In this document: piece by piece, positions 42,801 through 53,700 of the stretch | Layout of the letters: the number at the start of each line of letters is the position of its first letter | Position numbering within the stretch: the stretch's first letter is position 1 | Assembly (NCBI GenBank): GCA_017467205.1 | Contig: JAFTSQ010000015.1 | Span: 1 to 64,000 of the forward strand | Source: Clostridia bacterium | GTDB taxonomy: Bacteria > Bacillota_A > Clostridia > Oscillospirales > CAG-272 | Length of the DNA stretch: 64,000 nucleotides | Direction: 5' to 3' | Program-made: the position numbers and the translations under genes | The notes under the pieces: model-generated | The model's input: only the letters and a program-made list of their open reading frames with translations | Database searches by the model: none | Told to the model about the DNA's origin: nothing

Positions 42801-45336
42801 GTACACCATAATCGACTCAAAGGATTACTACGTTGTAACCGTCACGGATATGAACGCCATATCCACCACCTCACCTATCACGGTAGAGCTTGAGTACGAG
42901 GGTGCTCTGTCCCAGAGCATTACCGTCAGCATAGCGGACTACGCAGAGGCACTTATGAACGGGGGCAGCACCGCCGAGATAAAGGAGCTCGGCAGAGCGC
43001 TGCTTAAGTATTCCCTTGAAGCACATAAGGCACTCGCGCCCGAGGACACCTCGGCAATAAGCGCGCTTGAAGAAAAGCTTGGTGGCTCGACCACGCCGAG
43101 CGACGTAAGCTTCAACAGGGGCGACACAAGCGCTCTTGCGGCTTACTTTGCAGGTGCAAGGCTTCGCCTTAACAGCACCCCCGGAATCGTATTCACCCTC
43201 GCCGACTCGCTCGACTCGCTTGAGTGCGAGATAAGCTACACCGACGCAAACGGAAACGTGGTTTCAAACAGCTTCTCGCTGACGAAGGACAACAGGGAAG
43301 CGGTTATCAGCGGCATTAAGGTCTACGAGTTTGACCGCGATATCACCGTAACCGTCGCGGGTGCTGCTCCTATGACCTATAACCTTGAAAGCTACCTCGC
43401 AAGCGGCAGTATCACAAGCGACTTTGCACAGTCGATACACCACTACGTAGAGGCTACGAAGAGCTACGTAAGAAGCGCTCGCGCAGGCTTCAATATCAGC
43501 TCTCTCACCCTTATGGGCGAGGACGTCACGGGCGCGGTCATAGTCACCGACACCTCAAGTGACGCGGCAGTAAGCGCGGCAAGAATGCTCCGCGCCGCAA
43601 TATACTCAAGCTCCGGCGTCTTCCTCAAGATTGAGGACTTGAGCTTCGAGGCAGAAAGACGCATAGTTATATGCGAGGTTGACGACGCAGGTAACGACAC
43701 CTTCCGCGCAAGAGTGGTAGGCGGCGACCTCTATCTCGAATGTGAATATATCGACTACTTTGAGAAGGGCATGACGAAATTCATAAACGACGAGATAGCC
43801 TCAGTCAAGGGCGTCCTTGACTTCGGCTCGGATTACCTCTATGAATGTAACGCATATTTCGTTCGTTACAGTGAGTTCGGCGCGGTAGGCGACGGAGTGA
43901 CGAACGACTATCCCGCTATCGTAAAAACACACTACTACGCAAACCTCGGTAAAATAAGCGTCGAGGCTGACGCGGGCGCAACCTATTATATTGCCTTCGT
44001 AGCCGACGAGGCAGTAATAAAAACCAATACCGATTGGGGCGACGCGAGCTTCATAATCGACGACAGAGCAGTAAGTGTCGCACAGAGTGCATATGACATA
44101 TTCTCCGTTGAGTCCGACAGCGAGCCCTACTCGCTCTCAATACCGAGCGGAATGGCTCCGAGAAAGACCGACACTAACGTCGGATTTACCTTTGACAGTA
44201 AGGTTATGCTCTTCGTGAAAAACACCGGCGAGCGCGTCTATATAAGACCCGGAGCAGGCGGCAACGCGGGCGCGCATAAGCAGGACGTTCTGATAGTCGA
44301 TAAGGACGGAAATATAGATGAAAGCACCCCCTTCGTCTTTGACTACAAAACCGTCACCAACATTCTCGTCTACCCGATAGACGATACTCCCATAACCATT
44401 AGCGGCGGTAGCCTTACCACCAGATGTAATCAGACGATGAGCAGTACCTTCTTCGCTCGCGGAATCGGCGTATCCCGCGCAAACGTCACCCTGCGTGGCG
44501 TTGAGCACTACGTGACCGACGAGCCTGAGGACGAGTTCGGAGCATCGAGCTACGGCGGCTTCTTCAGACCGAGCTTTGCCTATAATCTTCACTTTGATTC
44601 CTGCGTTCTCACAGGCCACAAGGTCTATAAGATGATTCAGGCAGACGGCGATATAGCAGGACAGGGCAACTACGATTTGTCGCTTTCAAACTGCATCAAC
44701 GTGCGCTTCACCGATTGCACGCAGTCCAACGACATCAACGACACAACCTTCTGGGGCGTTATGGGCTCGAACCTTTGCAAGAATATCTCTTGGGAGGGCT
44801 GCTACCTTTCAAGATTCGACGCGCACTGCGGAGTTCATAACGTAACGCTCAAGAATTCCACCATAGGCGAGATAATCAACCTCGTCGGCTCGGGCACGGC
44901 ATACCTTGAAAACATTACACGCACCGGCACGGGTCACGGATATTTCATCCGTCTTCGTGAGGACTACGGCGCTATCTGGGACGGCGACGTAATAATCAAA
45001 AACTGCACCTTCACGGTAGGTAATACCGCAGGCACGGCATACGTCTTCAGAGCCGATTGGAAGGAGTTTGAGTTCGGCTACGACTGCCAGCTTCCCAACG
45101 TTGAAATCGACGGCTTTACGGTAGTTAAGAAGAACGGCGAAGCCTTCACCGGCAAGCTTTATATCTTCAAGAACTTCGACAGCACCTACACGGGCGACCT
45201 TCGCGAGAACGCAACGAACCCGCTCTTCGCACCGAAGACAATCTCTCTTAAGGGCATAACCTACTACGACATCCTCGAGGGAACCAATAACGACGTCGTT
45301 CTTTCGGACACCGTTATAACCAAAGAAGACGAATAA
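39880..45336 (+). CDS. Array copy B1: giant secreted beta-helix protein
   Basis: A secreted protein of 1,818 residues. A type I signal peptide (predicted cut after SSA near residue 26) replaces the lipobox. Module I (about 28-415) and module II (from about 416) each begin with the pattern AVAKIGDTEYPTL / SVARIGSTYYATL, followed by aspartate-rich strand repeats. Module III (from about 579) starts with EVVSSEGKVIKTG and contains a further beta-helix-like run (LDVNGYTLSVL). A linker follows from about 934 (VEDIKYNLTLASN ... STPGIVFTLADSL). The last part has one alpha/beta domain (about 1204-1320) and the common beta-helix (about 1326 to end). Motifs: SRFDAHCGVHN, FIRLREDYGAIW. No LPxTG or C-terminal membrane anchor. 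Start ATG 39880 with AAAAGGA upstream. Confidence 0.8.
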   Translation: MKKILKLCVLALVMCLAVASLAIVSSATGAVAKIGDTEYPTLTDAWSAAQSSVDTEVKITVLSDITTSVGFAHSSPGKHIEVDLNNHTIKAGVTMVFGIMTNGTLTVKNGNIECEGIAIQTTSNTSNLVLENLVINKTTANNTTAITFSSLDTATINNVEVNAQRCIGISGDCKRIDATALIANGTSSNALRISSYTGTYNFTDCVFTTTGGGRVIESTLSARYAAANTVGTEGVHYQSKPISTNATTGAVTYEVTETTAAVFNLYGCIVRNYVSGSGSMLIRPGIATFNLYGGFYYAPSASNFVSNSYGNYTQACAVVNFHPYEKGGVTYYPALNIDPSSSSTAGHFYLQDFYNVSSTYTVTDGEYSSFSTTATKKANSATVATSTTNGDYKYVVVPYGESYTAAFPTPTDPGSSVARIGSTYYATLQDAVSAASSGDVIVLAKDLSDVSIAENCLINANIHTITVADTSPCVVFSSGLMGEDYVAAGKKLTVTVNFWQSTDAAEAHATSGGVDGLVYTTTVTAVEGVVCDFSNGYCTEDLTYTDTDGSEYTHTGWTEYSKVGAEYNYAPVFALKADVFEVVSSEGKVIKTGNTPEQFQAEMIAPTEAGETIRMLGDIELQKVNQGIAAANKPYTLDVNGYTLSVLSTQSGAMYKTYQKIDLTITSSRPGGFINNIRGKSSAQMFWAASGASGKITINGENLKIDSGCLFGYSSSSNFELDINGGEYVMSVGSNRGMFAMNASGNCTVTIDDAFIQSTRNQLFSFGKSSSSPTKSFNVTVNNCIVDTGSTALLNLSDGSYYENSSVTFENSYIFSNINTINGNSVVIGEGCMLASMNTANASLANPLHEIDPVTVRGYTFTYSTSSPASLATIVWQNGNESFTTYADRNDSDILFNKTVYEGGVLSTYSGICKEELEAGKTYTVNVEKAARVAVEDIKYNLTLASNMNINIAIPVDAFTNIRASYLGASLKGKYTIIDSKDYYVVTVTDMNAISTTSPITVELEYEGALSQSITVSIADYAEALMNGGSTAEIKELGRALLKYSLEAHKALAPEDTSAISALEEKLGGSTTPSDVSFNRGDTSALAAYFAGARLRLNSTPGIVFTLADSLDSLECEISYTDANGNVVSNSFSLTKDNREAVISGIKVYEFDRDITVTVAGAAPMTYNLESYLASGSITSDFAQSIHHYVEATKSYVRSARAGFNISSLTLMGEDVTGAVIVTDTSSDAAVSAARMLRAAIYSSSGVFLKIEDLSFEAERRIVICEVDDAGNDTFRARVVGGDLYLECEYIDYFEKGMTKFINDEIASVKGVLDFGSDYLYECNAYFVRYSEFGAVGDGVTNDYPAIVKTHYYANLGKISVEADAGATYYIAFVADEAVIKTNTDWGDASFIIDDRAVSVAQSAYDIFSVESDSEPYSLSIPSGMAPRKTDTNVGFTFDSKVMLFVKNTGERVYIRPGAGGNAGAHKQDVLIVDKDGNIDESTPFVFDYKTVTNILVYPIDDTPITISGGSLTTRCNQTMSSTFFARGIGVSRANVTLRGVEHYVTDEPEDEFGASSYGGFFRPSFAYNLHFDSCVLTGHKVYKMIQADGDIAGQGNYDLSLSNCINVRFTDCTQSNDINDTTFWGVMGSNLCKNISWEGCYLSRFDAHCGVHNVTLKNSTIGEIINLVGSGTAYLENITRTGTGHGYFIRLREDYGAIWDGDVIIKNCTFTVGNTAGTAYVFRADWKEFEFGYDCQLPNVEIDGFTVVKKNGEAFTGKLYIFKNFDSTYTGDLRENATNPLFAPKTISLKGITYYDILEGTNNDVVLSDTVITKEDE

Positions 45337-45348
45337 GGACTAAAAATT

Positions 45349-48300
45349 ATGAAAAAAAGCCTCAAGATACTATCTTTTTTGCTACTTGTCGGCACTCTTT
45401 TGTCCATACTCGTGATAGCTCCCTCCGCGAGCGGAGCTGTCGCGAGGATAGGCGAGGTAGAATACAGCTCGCTTGACGAGGCGTGGGCGGACGTCAACGT
45501 GACGGGTAACGACCCCGTCACCTTGACTATCCTTTCCGACCTTACGGTCACGGAGGTCTATCGTGTTACGGCAAAGGGCGCTGATATCACGGTTGATTTG
45601 AATTACCATACGCTCACCGCAAATGAAAACAAAAGCATTTTCACAGTTGATGCGGACGCGAAGCTCACTCTCAAGAACGGAAATCTCACCTCAACCTACA
45701 CGGTTATAGAAACCTGTGCCCCCGGCGCTGACCTGGCACTTGAAAATATAGTCGTAAAAAAGCCGAGCGATAACACGACCACTGCCATAAACCTCGGCGG
45801 TAGCGGCAGGGTAGATATCAAGGACTCTGCGGTCTATGCAACAAGATGCATAACCGTAGCTAAAAACGGTATTGTAATGAACGCCGAGGGGCTTATTTCC
45901 TCGGCAGGCACGAGTAACGCTCTGCGTGTTCCGGGCTCGGTTTTCTTCGGTGAGTTCAATTTCACCGAGTGTATCTTCACCTCAACCGGCGGCGGACGGC
46001 CGATAGAGGTTGCGGTGTCCTCAACGACCGCCACTCCCGAGGAGCTTGGCGGTATCGGCTCAGCCTTTGAGTCGGCACTCGTGAGCCAAAGCGGTACCGT
46101 GTCAACCTACGAGGTGACCGAGAATAAAGCAGGCACATTTAATCTCTACAATTGCTCCGTAATTAACTATCCTAACACGAGCGCCGCTTCAATGCTTATA
46201 AAGCCCGGCGTATTCAAATGGAATCTTTACGGCGGATTCTATTCCACGACCTCTTCGAAATACCTCTTCAACAATACCTATGCGGGCGGTCAGGCATATT
46301 GCTTAATGGAGCTCTTTGCGTATGAGGGCGAGGGTGGGGTGATATACCCGTCCTTCACCGTTAATCCGACAAACGCCGACCAGGCAAGCCGCGTATATCT
46401 TTCGAATTTCTACACTCCGAAGGCAACCTATACCTACGATAGTGCAACGGGCGCTTATTCCACCTTTACCGTCACGGCAACCGAGAGGGAGGATAAGTCG
46501 AGCGTCGTTACCTTGGAGTCGGGCACTTACAAGTACGTATTAGTACCTTACGGCAAGACCTATTCCGAGTTTTCGGCTCCCACAGACCCCAAAGATGCGG
46601 TTGCGAGAATAGGCTCGACCTTCTACGAAAGCTTTGAGGCGGCAAACGCCGCGGCAAAGCCAACCGATATTATCGTGCTGACCGCCGACGTGACCGGCGC
46701 CGTTGCAACCAACCGTTGCTTGCTCAACACGTCGGGCTATTCGATAACCTTTAGCGAGTCATCTCCACTCTCTTGCTTTGATATCAGCACCGATTTCAAG
46801 GCGGTCGACAAGGCAGTCGACCTGACTGTCAGATATTGGTCAAGCGTGGCGGCGTACGAGGTTTATAAGACCTCAGGCGATACGTCTGGGCTCGGCTGGT
46901 CTATGGAAAAGAGCATTGCAGAAGGCGCGGGTGCGGATTTCTCCCGCGGCTATTGCACACTCGACCTCTCATACTACTCGGGAGATGACTATTATCTTCA
47001 CACGGGGTGGGAGCTTGCTGCGGGGGGCGACACCGAAATTGACTATATCCCCACCTTCTCGCTTCAAGCAGACCTCTTCGCAGTATACCGCTCCGACGGC
47101 TCGCTTCTGAAGGTCGGAAAGACTCCTTTGGAGTTCCAGGCTGAAATGCTTAAGCCGACCGAGTCGGGCGAGGTGATAAAGCTTCTCGGCGATATCGCCC
47201 TGCCGAAGATAAATCAGGCAATAAACGCAGCCTATAAGCCTTACACCCTTGATATCAACGGCTACACCCTTTCGGTAGGCGACGGTGCAGGCAGCGGCGC
47301 AATGTACAAAACCTATAAGAACATAAACCTGACGATAACCTCCTCCCGTAAGGGCGGCGTTATCAACAATATGTATAAAAGCGGCGGCTCAGCACAGATG
47401 TTCTGGTGTGCCGGCGGCTCATCCGGCAAGGTTACGATAAACGGCGAGAATCTCACGGTCTACACCGGAACGCTCCTCTACTGCACGGCGAGCGAGCGGG
47501 TGACCTACGAGATAAACGGCGGAACTTATATAATGCGCCGTGCAACCTCGAGCGGATTTATCGTCCTCACCGGCACGGGCGAATGCAACCTTACGGTGAA
47601 CAACGCGACGCTTATCTCTCCTTATCACAACCTGCTTGCACTCGGAAGATCGAGCGAGCCTCTCGGTGAGGTGAGCGTCAGCTTCAACCGCTCAACCGTA
47701 ATCGCCGATTCAAAGCCGATTCTCAATACCACGGCGGGCGCGTACTTTGACGCGAGTGTGAGCTTCACCGAATGCAATCTGGCACTTAGCTATAATAGCC
47801 AAGCGGGAATTGACGTAACCGTCGGCGAGGGATGCGCGCTGACCACTCCCTACGCAAGCGGAGTAACTCTTACAAACGATTTTACCGAAATTGACCCGAT
47901 ATGCTATGAGGACTACGAGTTCTCCTACTCGACCTCCGAAAAATCGGCTCTTGCGAGGGTTGAGTGGAATATGGACGGAAATATCAAAACCGTCTATGCA
48001 GAGCCGAGAGATACCGAGCTGAAGCTCTCGGAGTCAACAGTTAAGGATTTCGTAAAAACAACCTATTCTGCGAGTCGCACCGTAGCTCTCGAGGCAGGCA
48101 AGGTTTATCGCTTCGACACCTCGAAAGAAAGGTCGGTGGCGGTTGAGGGAATCAAGTATAACCTGACCCTCGCGAGCAATATGGACGTCAATATCGCGAT
48201 ACCCGCCGAGGCTTACAGGCACGTGAGCGCAACCTATCTTGGAAAGGCTCTTGTGGGTGAATACAAGATAATAGGCACGGGCGAGTATTACGTAGTAAGC

Positions 48301-50763
48301 GTTTCGGATATGAACGCCGTGTCCACCCTGAACGATATAACCGTAAGGCTGAATATCGACGGGGCAAAATCGCAAAAGGTCAGCGTTTCTATAGCAAATT
48401 ATGCAAGACTTCTGATGGAGTGCGGAAACGGCGGAGTCGAGCGCGAGCTCGGCCGCGGAATTTTGCAGTATTCTCTTGAAGCCTACCGCGCCCTTCTACC
48501 CGGCGATACCGAGTCGGTAGAGCTGCTCGAAGAGATGCTCAAGGAATTCGAAGCGCCCGAGTCGGCAGTCTTCGAGCGCGGTGATACCACAAGCCTCGCA
48601 AAGTACTTTGAGGGTGCAAGGCTTCGCCTTGACAGCACTCCGGGCATAGTCTTCACCCTTTCGGACTCGCTCGACGCACTTGAGTGTGATATAAGCTACA
48701 CCGACGCAAACGGCAACGTGATTTCGGAGCACTTCTCCTTGGCGAGCAATAACAGGGAAGCGGTGATAGAGGGTATCAAGGTGTATGAATTTGATAGCGA
48801 TATCACCCTGATGGTTGAGAGTGAAGATCCTATGACCTATAACCTTGAAACCTACCTTGCAAGCGGAAGCGTCGAGGACGGCTTCGCGCAGGCTATCCAC
48901 AATTACGTAGAAGCCACAAAGGCGTATATGGAAACCGTGCGCCACTCGGCGAGCATCACCTCACTCACCCTTAAGGGCGAGGATGTTACGGGCACGGTCA
49001 TAATAGCCGACCCAAGCGACACACTTATTTGCGAGGCGGCGTCAATTCTCCGCAGCGCGATATATACCTATTCGGGAATTTTACTTGAAATTGAAGGCAC
49101 GGAAAGCTCTGCGCAAAGAAAAATACTCATCTCGCTCGTGAGCGATGCCGGCGAGGACAATTTCCGAGCGCGAGTGGTTGGCGATAATCTCTTGCTCGAA
49201 TGCGAGTATTCCGACTATCTGAAAAAGGGTGTTGAAATGTTCGTAAACGACACGCTTTTGGAAACCGAGGGCGAGCTTGATTTCGGCGAAGGCTATCTTT
49301 ACGAGGGCGACGCGCGCTACGTTCGTTATAGCGAGTTCGGCGCGGTGTGCGACGGATTTACCAACGACCTTCCTGCGATAATCGCGACTCACGCCTACGC
49401 CAACGACCGCGGAATGCGCGTTGAGGCAGACGTTGGAGCAATATACTATATTGGCTTCGTCGCCGAAGAGGCGATAGTAAAAACCGATACCAACTGGCGA
49501 AATGCAAGATTCTTTATTGACGATAGAAACGTTACTCTTGCCGAGAAAAACTATTGGATATTCCGAGTCAGCTCGGACACCCCGGTGTATAATATTCCCG
49601 TCCCGTCGGGTATGGCACCGAAGATTGGCGACACCAATATAGGTCTTACCTTTGATAAGGCGGTTATGCTCACCATAACCAACAGCGGCGAGAAGGTATA
49701 TATTCGTTACGGCAACAATGCAAACGACGGTAACGATAAGCACGAGGTGCTCCTCGTTGACAGGGACGGTAATATCGACGAAAGCACGCCGCTTATATTC
49801 GATTACAAGGCGGTAACGAAGATAAGCGTTCACGCAGTCGACGATAAGCCGATAACCGTCGAGGGCGGCGACTTTACCACCTATGCGAATCGGCAATACT
49901 CGACCGAATCAAACTATTTCAATCGCGGAATAATGATTGAGCGGTCAAACACCACCGTTTATAACGTCATTCACAGGATAGAAAAGGAGCCCGCTTCAGC
50001 CAATGCGCTTCGTCCTTATATGGGATTCTTCAATGCGTCGAATACCTATAACGTAACGATAGATTCCTGTGCAGTAACCGGACACTTTGGCTCGGGAACG
50101 TACGATATCGTAAGTAACAACAGCTCTCACGTAACCTGGAAGAGATGCACCCAGCTCAACGACATCAACGACAGAACCTATTGGGGCGTTATGGCGTCGA
50201 ACTATTCGAAGAATCTTACCTGGGAGGACTGCGTAATGTCGAGATTCGACGCGCACTGCGGCGTTCATAACGTAGTGATAAGAAACTGCGAGATAGGCGA
50301 GGTCATAAACCTTGTCGGCTCGGGAACGGCTCTTATCGAAAACACGAAACGCTCCGGCAAAGCAAACTCCTATTTCATCCGTCTTCGTGAGGACTACGGC
50401 TCAACCTGGAACGGTAAGATAATAATCAAGGATTGCACGTTCTCCGTCGGAAACTCCGTGACCGAGGCGTACGCTATCCGCGCAGATTGGAATGAGCACT
50501 GGTTTGGCTACGATTGCTATCTTCCAGACCTTGAGATAGACGGTCTCACCGTAACAAAAGTAAACGGAAATGCTTTCGACGGAAAGATATACATATTCAA
50601 GAACCCCAAATCCACCTATTCCGGAGATCTCCGTGAAAATTCGGTGAATCCGCTTTATGCTCCGTCGTCGGTAAGCCTCAAGGGCGTTGAATACGACGAC
50701 GTTCTCCAAGGAACAAACAACGATATAATTTTCACAGAAACGGTCATCAAGGAAGAGGATTGA
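45349..50763 (+). CDS. Array copy B2: giant secreted beta-helix protein
   Basis: A paralog of B1 with the same order and nearly equal spacing over 1,804 residues: signal peptide (cut likely after PSA), module I, module II from about 417 (AVARIGSTFYESF), module III from about 575 (AVYRSDGSLLKVG), linker from about 930 (VEGIKYNLTLASNMDVNIAI), alpha/beta domain from about 1203, beta-helix from about 1324. The first beta-helix turn reads FGAVCDGFTND where other copies have GDG or GTG. Motifs: SRFDAHCGVHN and FIRLREDYGSTW. It starts 12 bp after B1 with AAGGA upstream, so the two share a transcript. The C-terminal tail (NPLYAPSSVSLKG) follows the family pattern. Confidence 0.8.
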   Translation: MKKSLKILSFLLLVGTLLSILVIAPSASGAVARIGEVEYSSLDEAWADVNVTGNDPVTLTILSDLTVTEVYRVTAKGADITVDLNYHTLTANENKSIFTVDADAKLTLKNGNLTSTYTVIETCAPGADLALENIVVKKPSDNTTTAINLGGSGRVDIKDSAVYATRCITVAKNGIVMNAEGLISSAGTSNALRVPGSVFFGEFNFTECIFTSTGGGRPIEVAVSSTTATPEELGGIGSAFESALVSQSGTVSTYEVTENKAGTFNLYNCSVINYPNTSAASMLIKPGVFKWNLYGGFYSTTSSKYLFNNTYAGGQAYCLMELFAYEGEGGVIYPSFTVNPTNADQASRVYLSNFYTPKATYTYDSATGAYSTFTVTATEREDKSSVVTLESGTYKYVLVPYGKTYSEFSAPTDPKDAVARIGSTFYESFEAANAAAKPTDIIVLTADVTGAVATNRCLLNTSGYSITFSESSPLSCFDISTDFKAVDKAVDLTVRYWSSVAAYEVYKTSGDTSGLGWSMEKSIAEGAGADFSRGYCTLDLSYYSGDDYYLHTGWELAAGGDTEIDYIPTFSLQADLFAVYRSDGSLLKVGKTPLEFQAEMLKPTESGEVIKLLGDIALPKINQAINAAYKPYTLDINGYTLSVGDGAGSGAMYKTYKNINLTITSSRKGGVINNMYKSGGSAQMFWCAGGSSGKVTINGENLTVYTGTLLYCTASERVTYEINGGTYIMRRATSSGFIVLTGTGECNLTVNNATLISPYHNLLALGRSSEPLGEVSVSFNRSTVIADSKPILNTTAGAYFDASVSFTECNLALSYNSQAGIDVTVGEGCALTTPYASGVTLTNDFTEIDPICYEDYEFSYSTSEKSALARVEWNMDGNIKTVYAEPRDTELKLSESTVKDFVKTTYSASRTVALEAGKVYRFDTSKERSVAVEGIKYNLTLASNMDVNIAIPAEAYRHVSATYLGKALVGEYKIIGTGEYYVVSVSDMNAVSTLNDITVRLNIDGAKSQKVSVSIANYARLLMECGNGGVERELGRGILQYSLEAYRALLPGDTESVELLEEMLKEFEAPESAVFERGDTTSLAKYFEGARLRLDSTPGIVFTLSDSLDALECDISYTDANGNVISEHFSLASNNREAVIEGIKVYEFDSDITLMVESEDPMTYNLETYLASGSVEDGFAQAIHNYVEATKAYMETVRHSASITSLTLKGEDVTGTVIIADPSDTLICEAASILRSAIYTYSGILLEIEGTESSAQRKILISLVSDAGEDNFRARVVGDNLLLECEYSDYLKKGVEMFVNDTLLETEGELDFGEGYLYEGDARYVRYSEFGAVCDGFTNDLPAIIATHAYANDRGMRVEADVGAIYYIGFVAEEAIVKTDTNWRNARFFIDDRNVTLAEKNYWIFRVSSDTPVYNIPVPSGMAPKIGDTNIGLTFDKAVMLTITNSGEKVYIRYGNNANDGNDKHEVLLVDRDGNIDESTPLIFDYKAVTKISVHAVDDKPITVEGGDFTTYANRQYSTESNYFNRGIMIERSNTTVYNVIHRIEKEPASANALRPYMGFFNASNTYNVTIDSCAVTGHFGSGTYDIVSNNSSHVTWKRCTQLNDINDRTYWGVMASNYSKNLTWEDCVMSRFDAHCGVHNVVIRNCEIGEVINLVGSGTALIENTKRSGKANSYFIRLREDYGSTWNGKIIIKDCTFSVGNSVTEAYAIRADWNEHWFGYDCYLPDLEIDGLTVTKVNGNAFDGKIYIFKNPKSTYSGDLRENSVNPLYAPSSVSLKGVEYDDVLQGTNNDIIFTETVIKEED

Positions 50764-50785
50764 CCACGAAAGGAAGGGTACTAAA

Positions 50786-53700
50786 ATGAAAAAGCTTCTG
50801 AAATCATTATCAGCCGTGCTCTTGCTCTGTATTTTGCTCTCGTCGGTTGCGATAGTAACCTCCGCAAGCGACGCGGTGGCAAAAATCGGCGACACAGAGT
50901 ACGACAGTCTCCAAGAGGCGTGGAACGTAGCGCTGGCGGCAGAGGGCGACGTAACGATAACTCTGCTCTCCGACCTCACCCTCGCGCTCCAGCCGCTAAA
51001 TTGGGCAGTGCTTGACCACAACCTGACCCTCGACCTCGGTTGGCACACCGTCACCTCCACATCCTCGACGCCTCTTTTCCAGGTGGCGTCCTCAAAGCTC
51101 ACTGTGAAGAACGGCAATATCGAAACCGTTCAAACCGCCTTCAAAATGATTGGTGGGGCGGCAGAGCTCGAGCTTGAAAATCTCATAATCAGAAAATCCG
51201 CCGCGGATAACAACCCCGGCATTTACGTCACTGCGGCAAAGAGCCTCACGGCAAATAACGTCGAGGTCTATGCTCAAAGATGTGCCTACGTTGAGTCGGC
51301 TGATAATATGACGCTCAACGCAAACGGACTTATCCTAAACGCGAGCGCCGCGGAAGGCACTTATAATAACGCCTTCCGCATAGGACCGACTCTTCTTTCG
51401 GGCACGTTCAACTTCACCGACTGTATCTTCACCTCCACGGGAAAGGGAAGAACCATTGAGTGCGGCCTCGGTGTTGCCAATGTTGCCGCAAACTCGCTCG
51501 GCACGCCGGGTGAGCAGTTTGAGTCCGAGCTTGTGTCGACAGATGCGTCGACGGGCGCAGAAACCTATAAGGTAACCGCCAACCGTGCGGCGACCTTCAA
51601 CCTCTATAACTGCTCCGTTATCAATTATCCCGATACGCTCAGCTGTGATATGATAATCAAAACCGGTGTTTCAACATGGAATCTCTACGGCGGCTTCTAT
51701 CACGCGGCGTCATCCGCAAAGCTCTTCTCCAACACCGCAAATTATGCGCAGGGCTATGCGGTAATGAACCTTCACGCGTACGAAGCACCGGACGGCAAGA
51801 CCTATCTTCCCGCCTTCAGTGCAAATCCTACCGACGATGCACAAACCAAGCACCTTTACATTTCCAACTTCTACGACGTTGAAACCACCTACACGGTGAC
51901 CGACGGAGTTTACTCTCCCTTCACCTCAAGTGCAACGGCAAAGAGCGGTGCTACCGTTTACGAGTCGGCGACAAACGGCGACTACAAATACATAGTCGTT
52001 CCCGATGGCGTGAGCTATTCCGCCTTCGAAACTCCTGTCGATCCCAAGGCTGCGGCGGCAAGAATAGGCTCTGCCTATTACGAAACGCTCGACGCGGCAA
52101 TAAGCGCCTCGGACGAGGGTGATACCGTCGTTCTTCTCAAGGCGGCGAGCGGCGTACATCCTTCAAAGCCCTGCAAAATAAACACAAACTCCTATACCCT
52201 TGAGTTTGATTCCGACGCGCCCTACGCCGCAACCGCAATCGGCAAGGATATAGTTTATGCCGAGAAGACCGAATCGCTTACCCTTAATTATTGGTCGAGC
52301 GCCGACGCGCTTGTCGGTCAGGATACGACAGGGCTCGTCTATACCACCGTCGTTTCGGTAAAGTCGAGCGAGGATAGAGATTTCACCTCCGGCTATTGCA
52401 CCGTCGACCTTTCCTACACCTCGGGTAGCGATATTTACGACCACACAGGCTGGTCTGAGTATTCAAACGACGGCGTGACCTATAACTTCGTTCCCATCTT
52501 CACCAAGCGCCCCGACCTCTTCGTTGTCAAGAGCGCGTCGGGCAGCGTTATAAAGTCGGGTAAGACCGCCGAGGAGTTTCAGGAGGAAATGACAGCTCCT
52601 ACCGAGGCAGGCGAAACCATAACGCTCCTTGGTGACGTGGCTGTACCGAGCGATAACCAGGCAATATCAGCCTCCGGCAAGCCGTATCCTCTTGACCTGA
52701 ACGGCTATAAGCTCTCGCTTGCAAGCGGCTCGGGCAAGGCAATGTATAAGACCTATAACCCGATAGACCTGACCATCACCACCTCTCGCGCAGGTGCTGT
52801 GATAGACAACGTGTATAACGGAAAGTCCGGTCAGATGTTCTGGGGCGCGGGCGGCTCGTCGGGAAAGGTCACAATAGACGGTGATATAACCGTCTATACC
52901 GCCGTAATGTTCGCTTATACGGGAAGCGGCGACCTTGATATGACGCTGAACGGCGGAAATTATATTATGAGCTTTGCCAACTCGTCGGCAATGTTCGTAA
53001 TCACCGGCGACTGCACGGGAACGGTAACCGTAAATGACGCAACGGTATCCTCAAAATACAACTATCTCGTTAATTTGGGAAAAAGCAGCGAGAGTACCGC
53101 CGTGCACGAGGTTATCTTCAATAATTCCACGATAGTAACAGGCGGAAAAGAGATACTCAACCTTTCGAGTATGACCTATTTCACGAACACGAGCGTTCAG
53201 TTCAACGCTTGTAATATATCCGCAGCCTTTAACAGCCATTCGGCTCTGAAGGTTTATCTCAATAAGGATTGCCTTCTTGACAGGAGCGAGGTTGCGGGAG
53301 TAACGTTTGAAAACTATCTAACCGCAATAGACCCCATCACTATCGGCGACGTAACCTATACCTACTCCACCTCTGCAAAGAGTGACCTTGCCAAGATAGT
53401 ATGGACAAAGGACGGCACGAGCTCCACAACCTACGCAGACGTGCGCGACGACGACGTAAGCTACAACTCGTCCTCGACCGACAGCTACATAAAAACGACC
53501 TATAAGGGCGAGTGCACCGAGCAGCTTGAAAAGGGCGGAGTTTATAACGTCGAAATTGAAAAACTCGTCGAGGTATGCGTTGAGGGAATCAAGTATAACC
53601 TCACTCTCGCGAGCAATATGGACGTCAATATAGCAATTCCCTCGGGAGCTTACAAAAAGCTTTCTGCAACCTATCTCGGCAAAAAGCTTGAGGGCAAGTT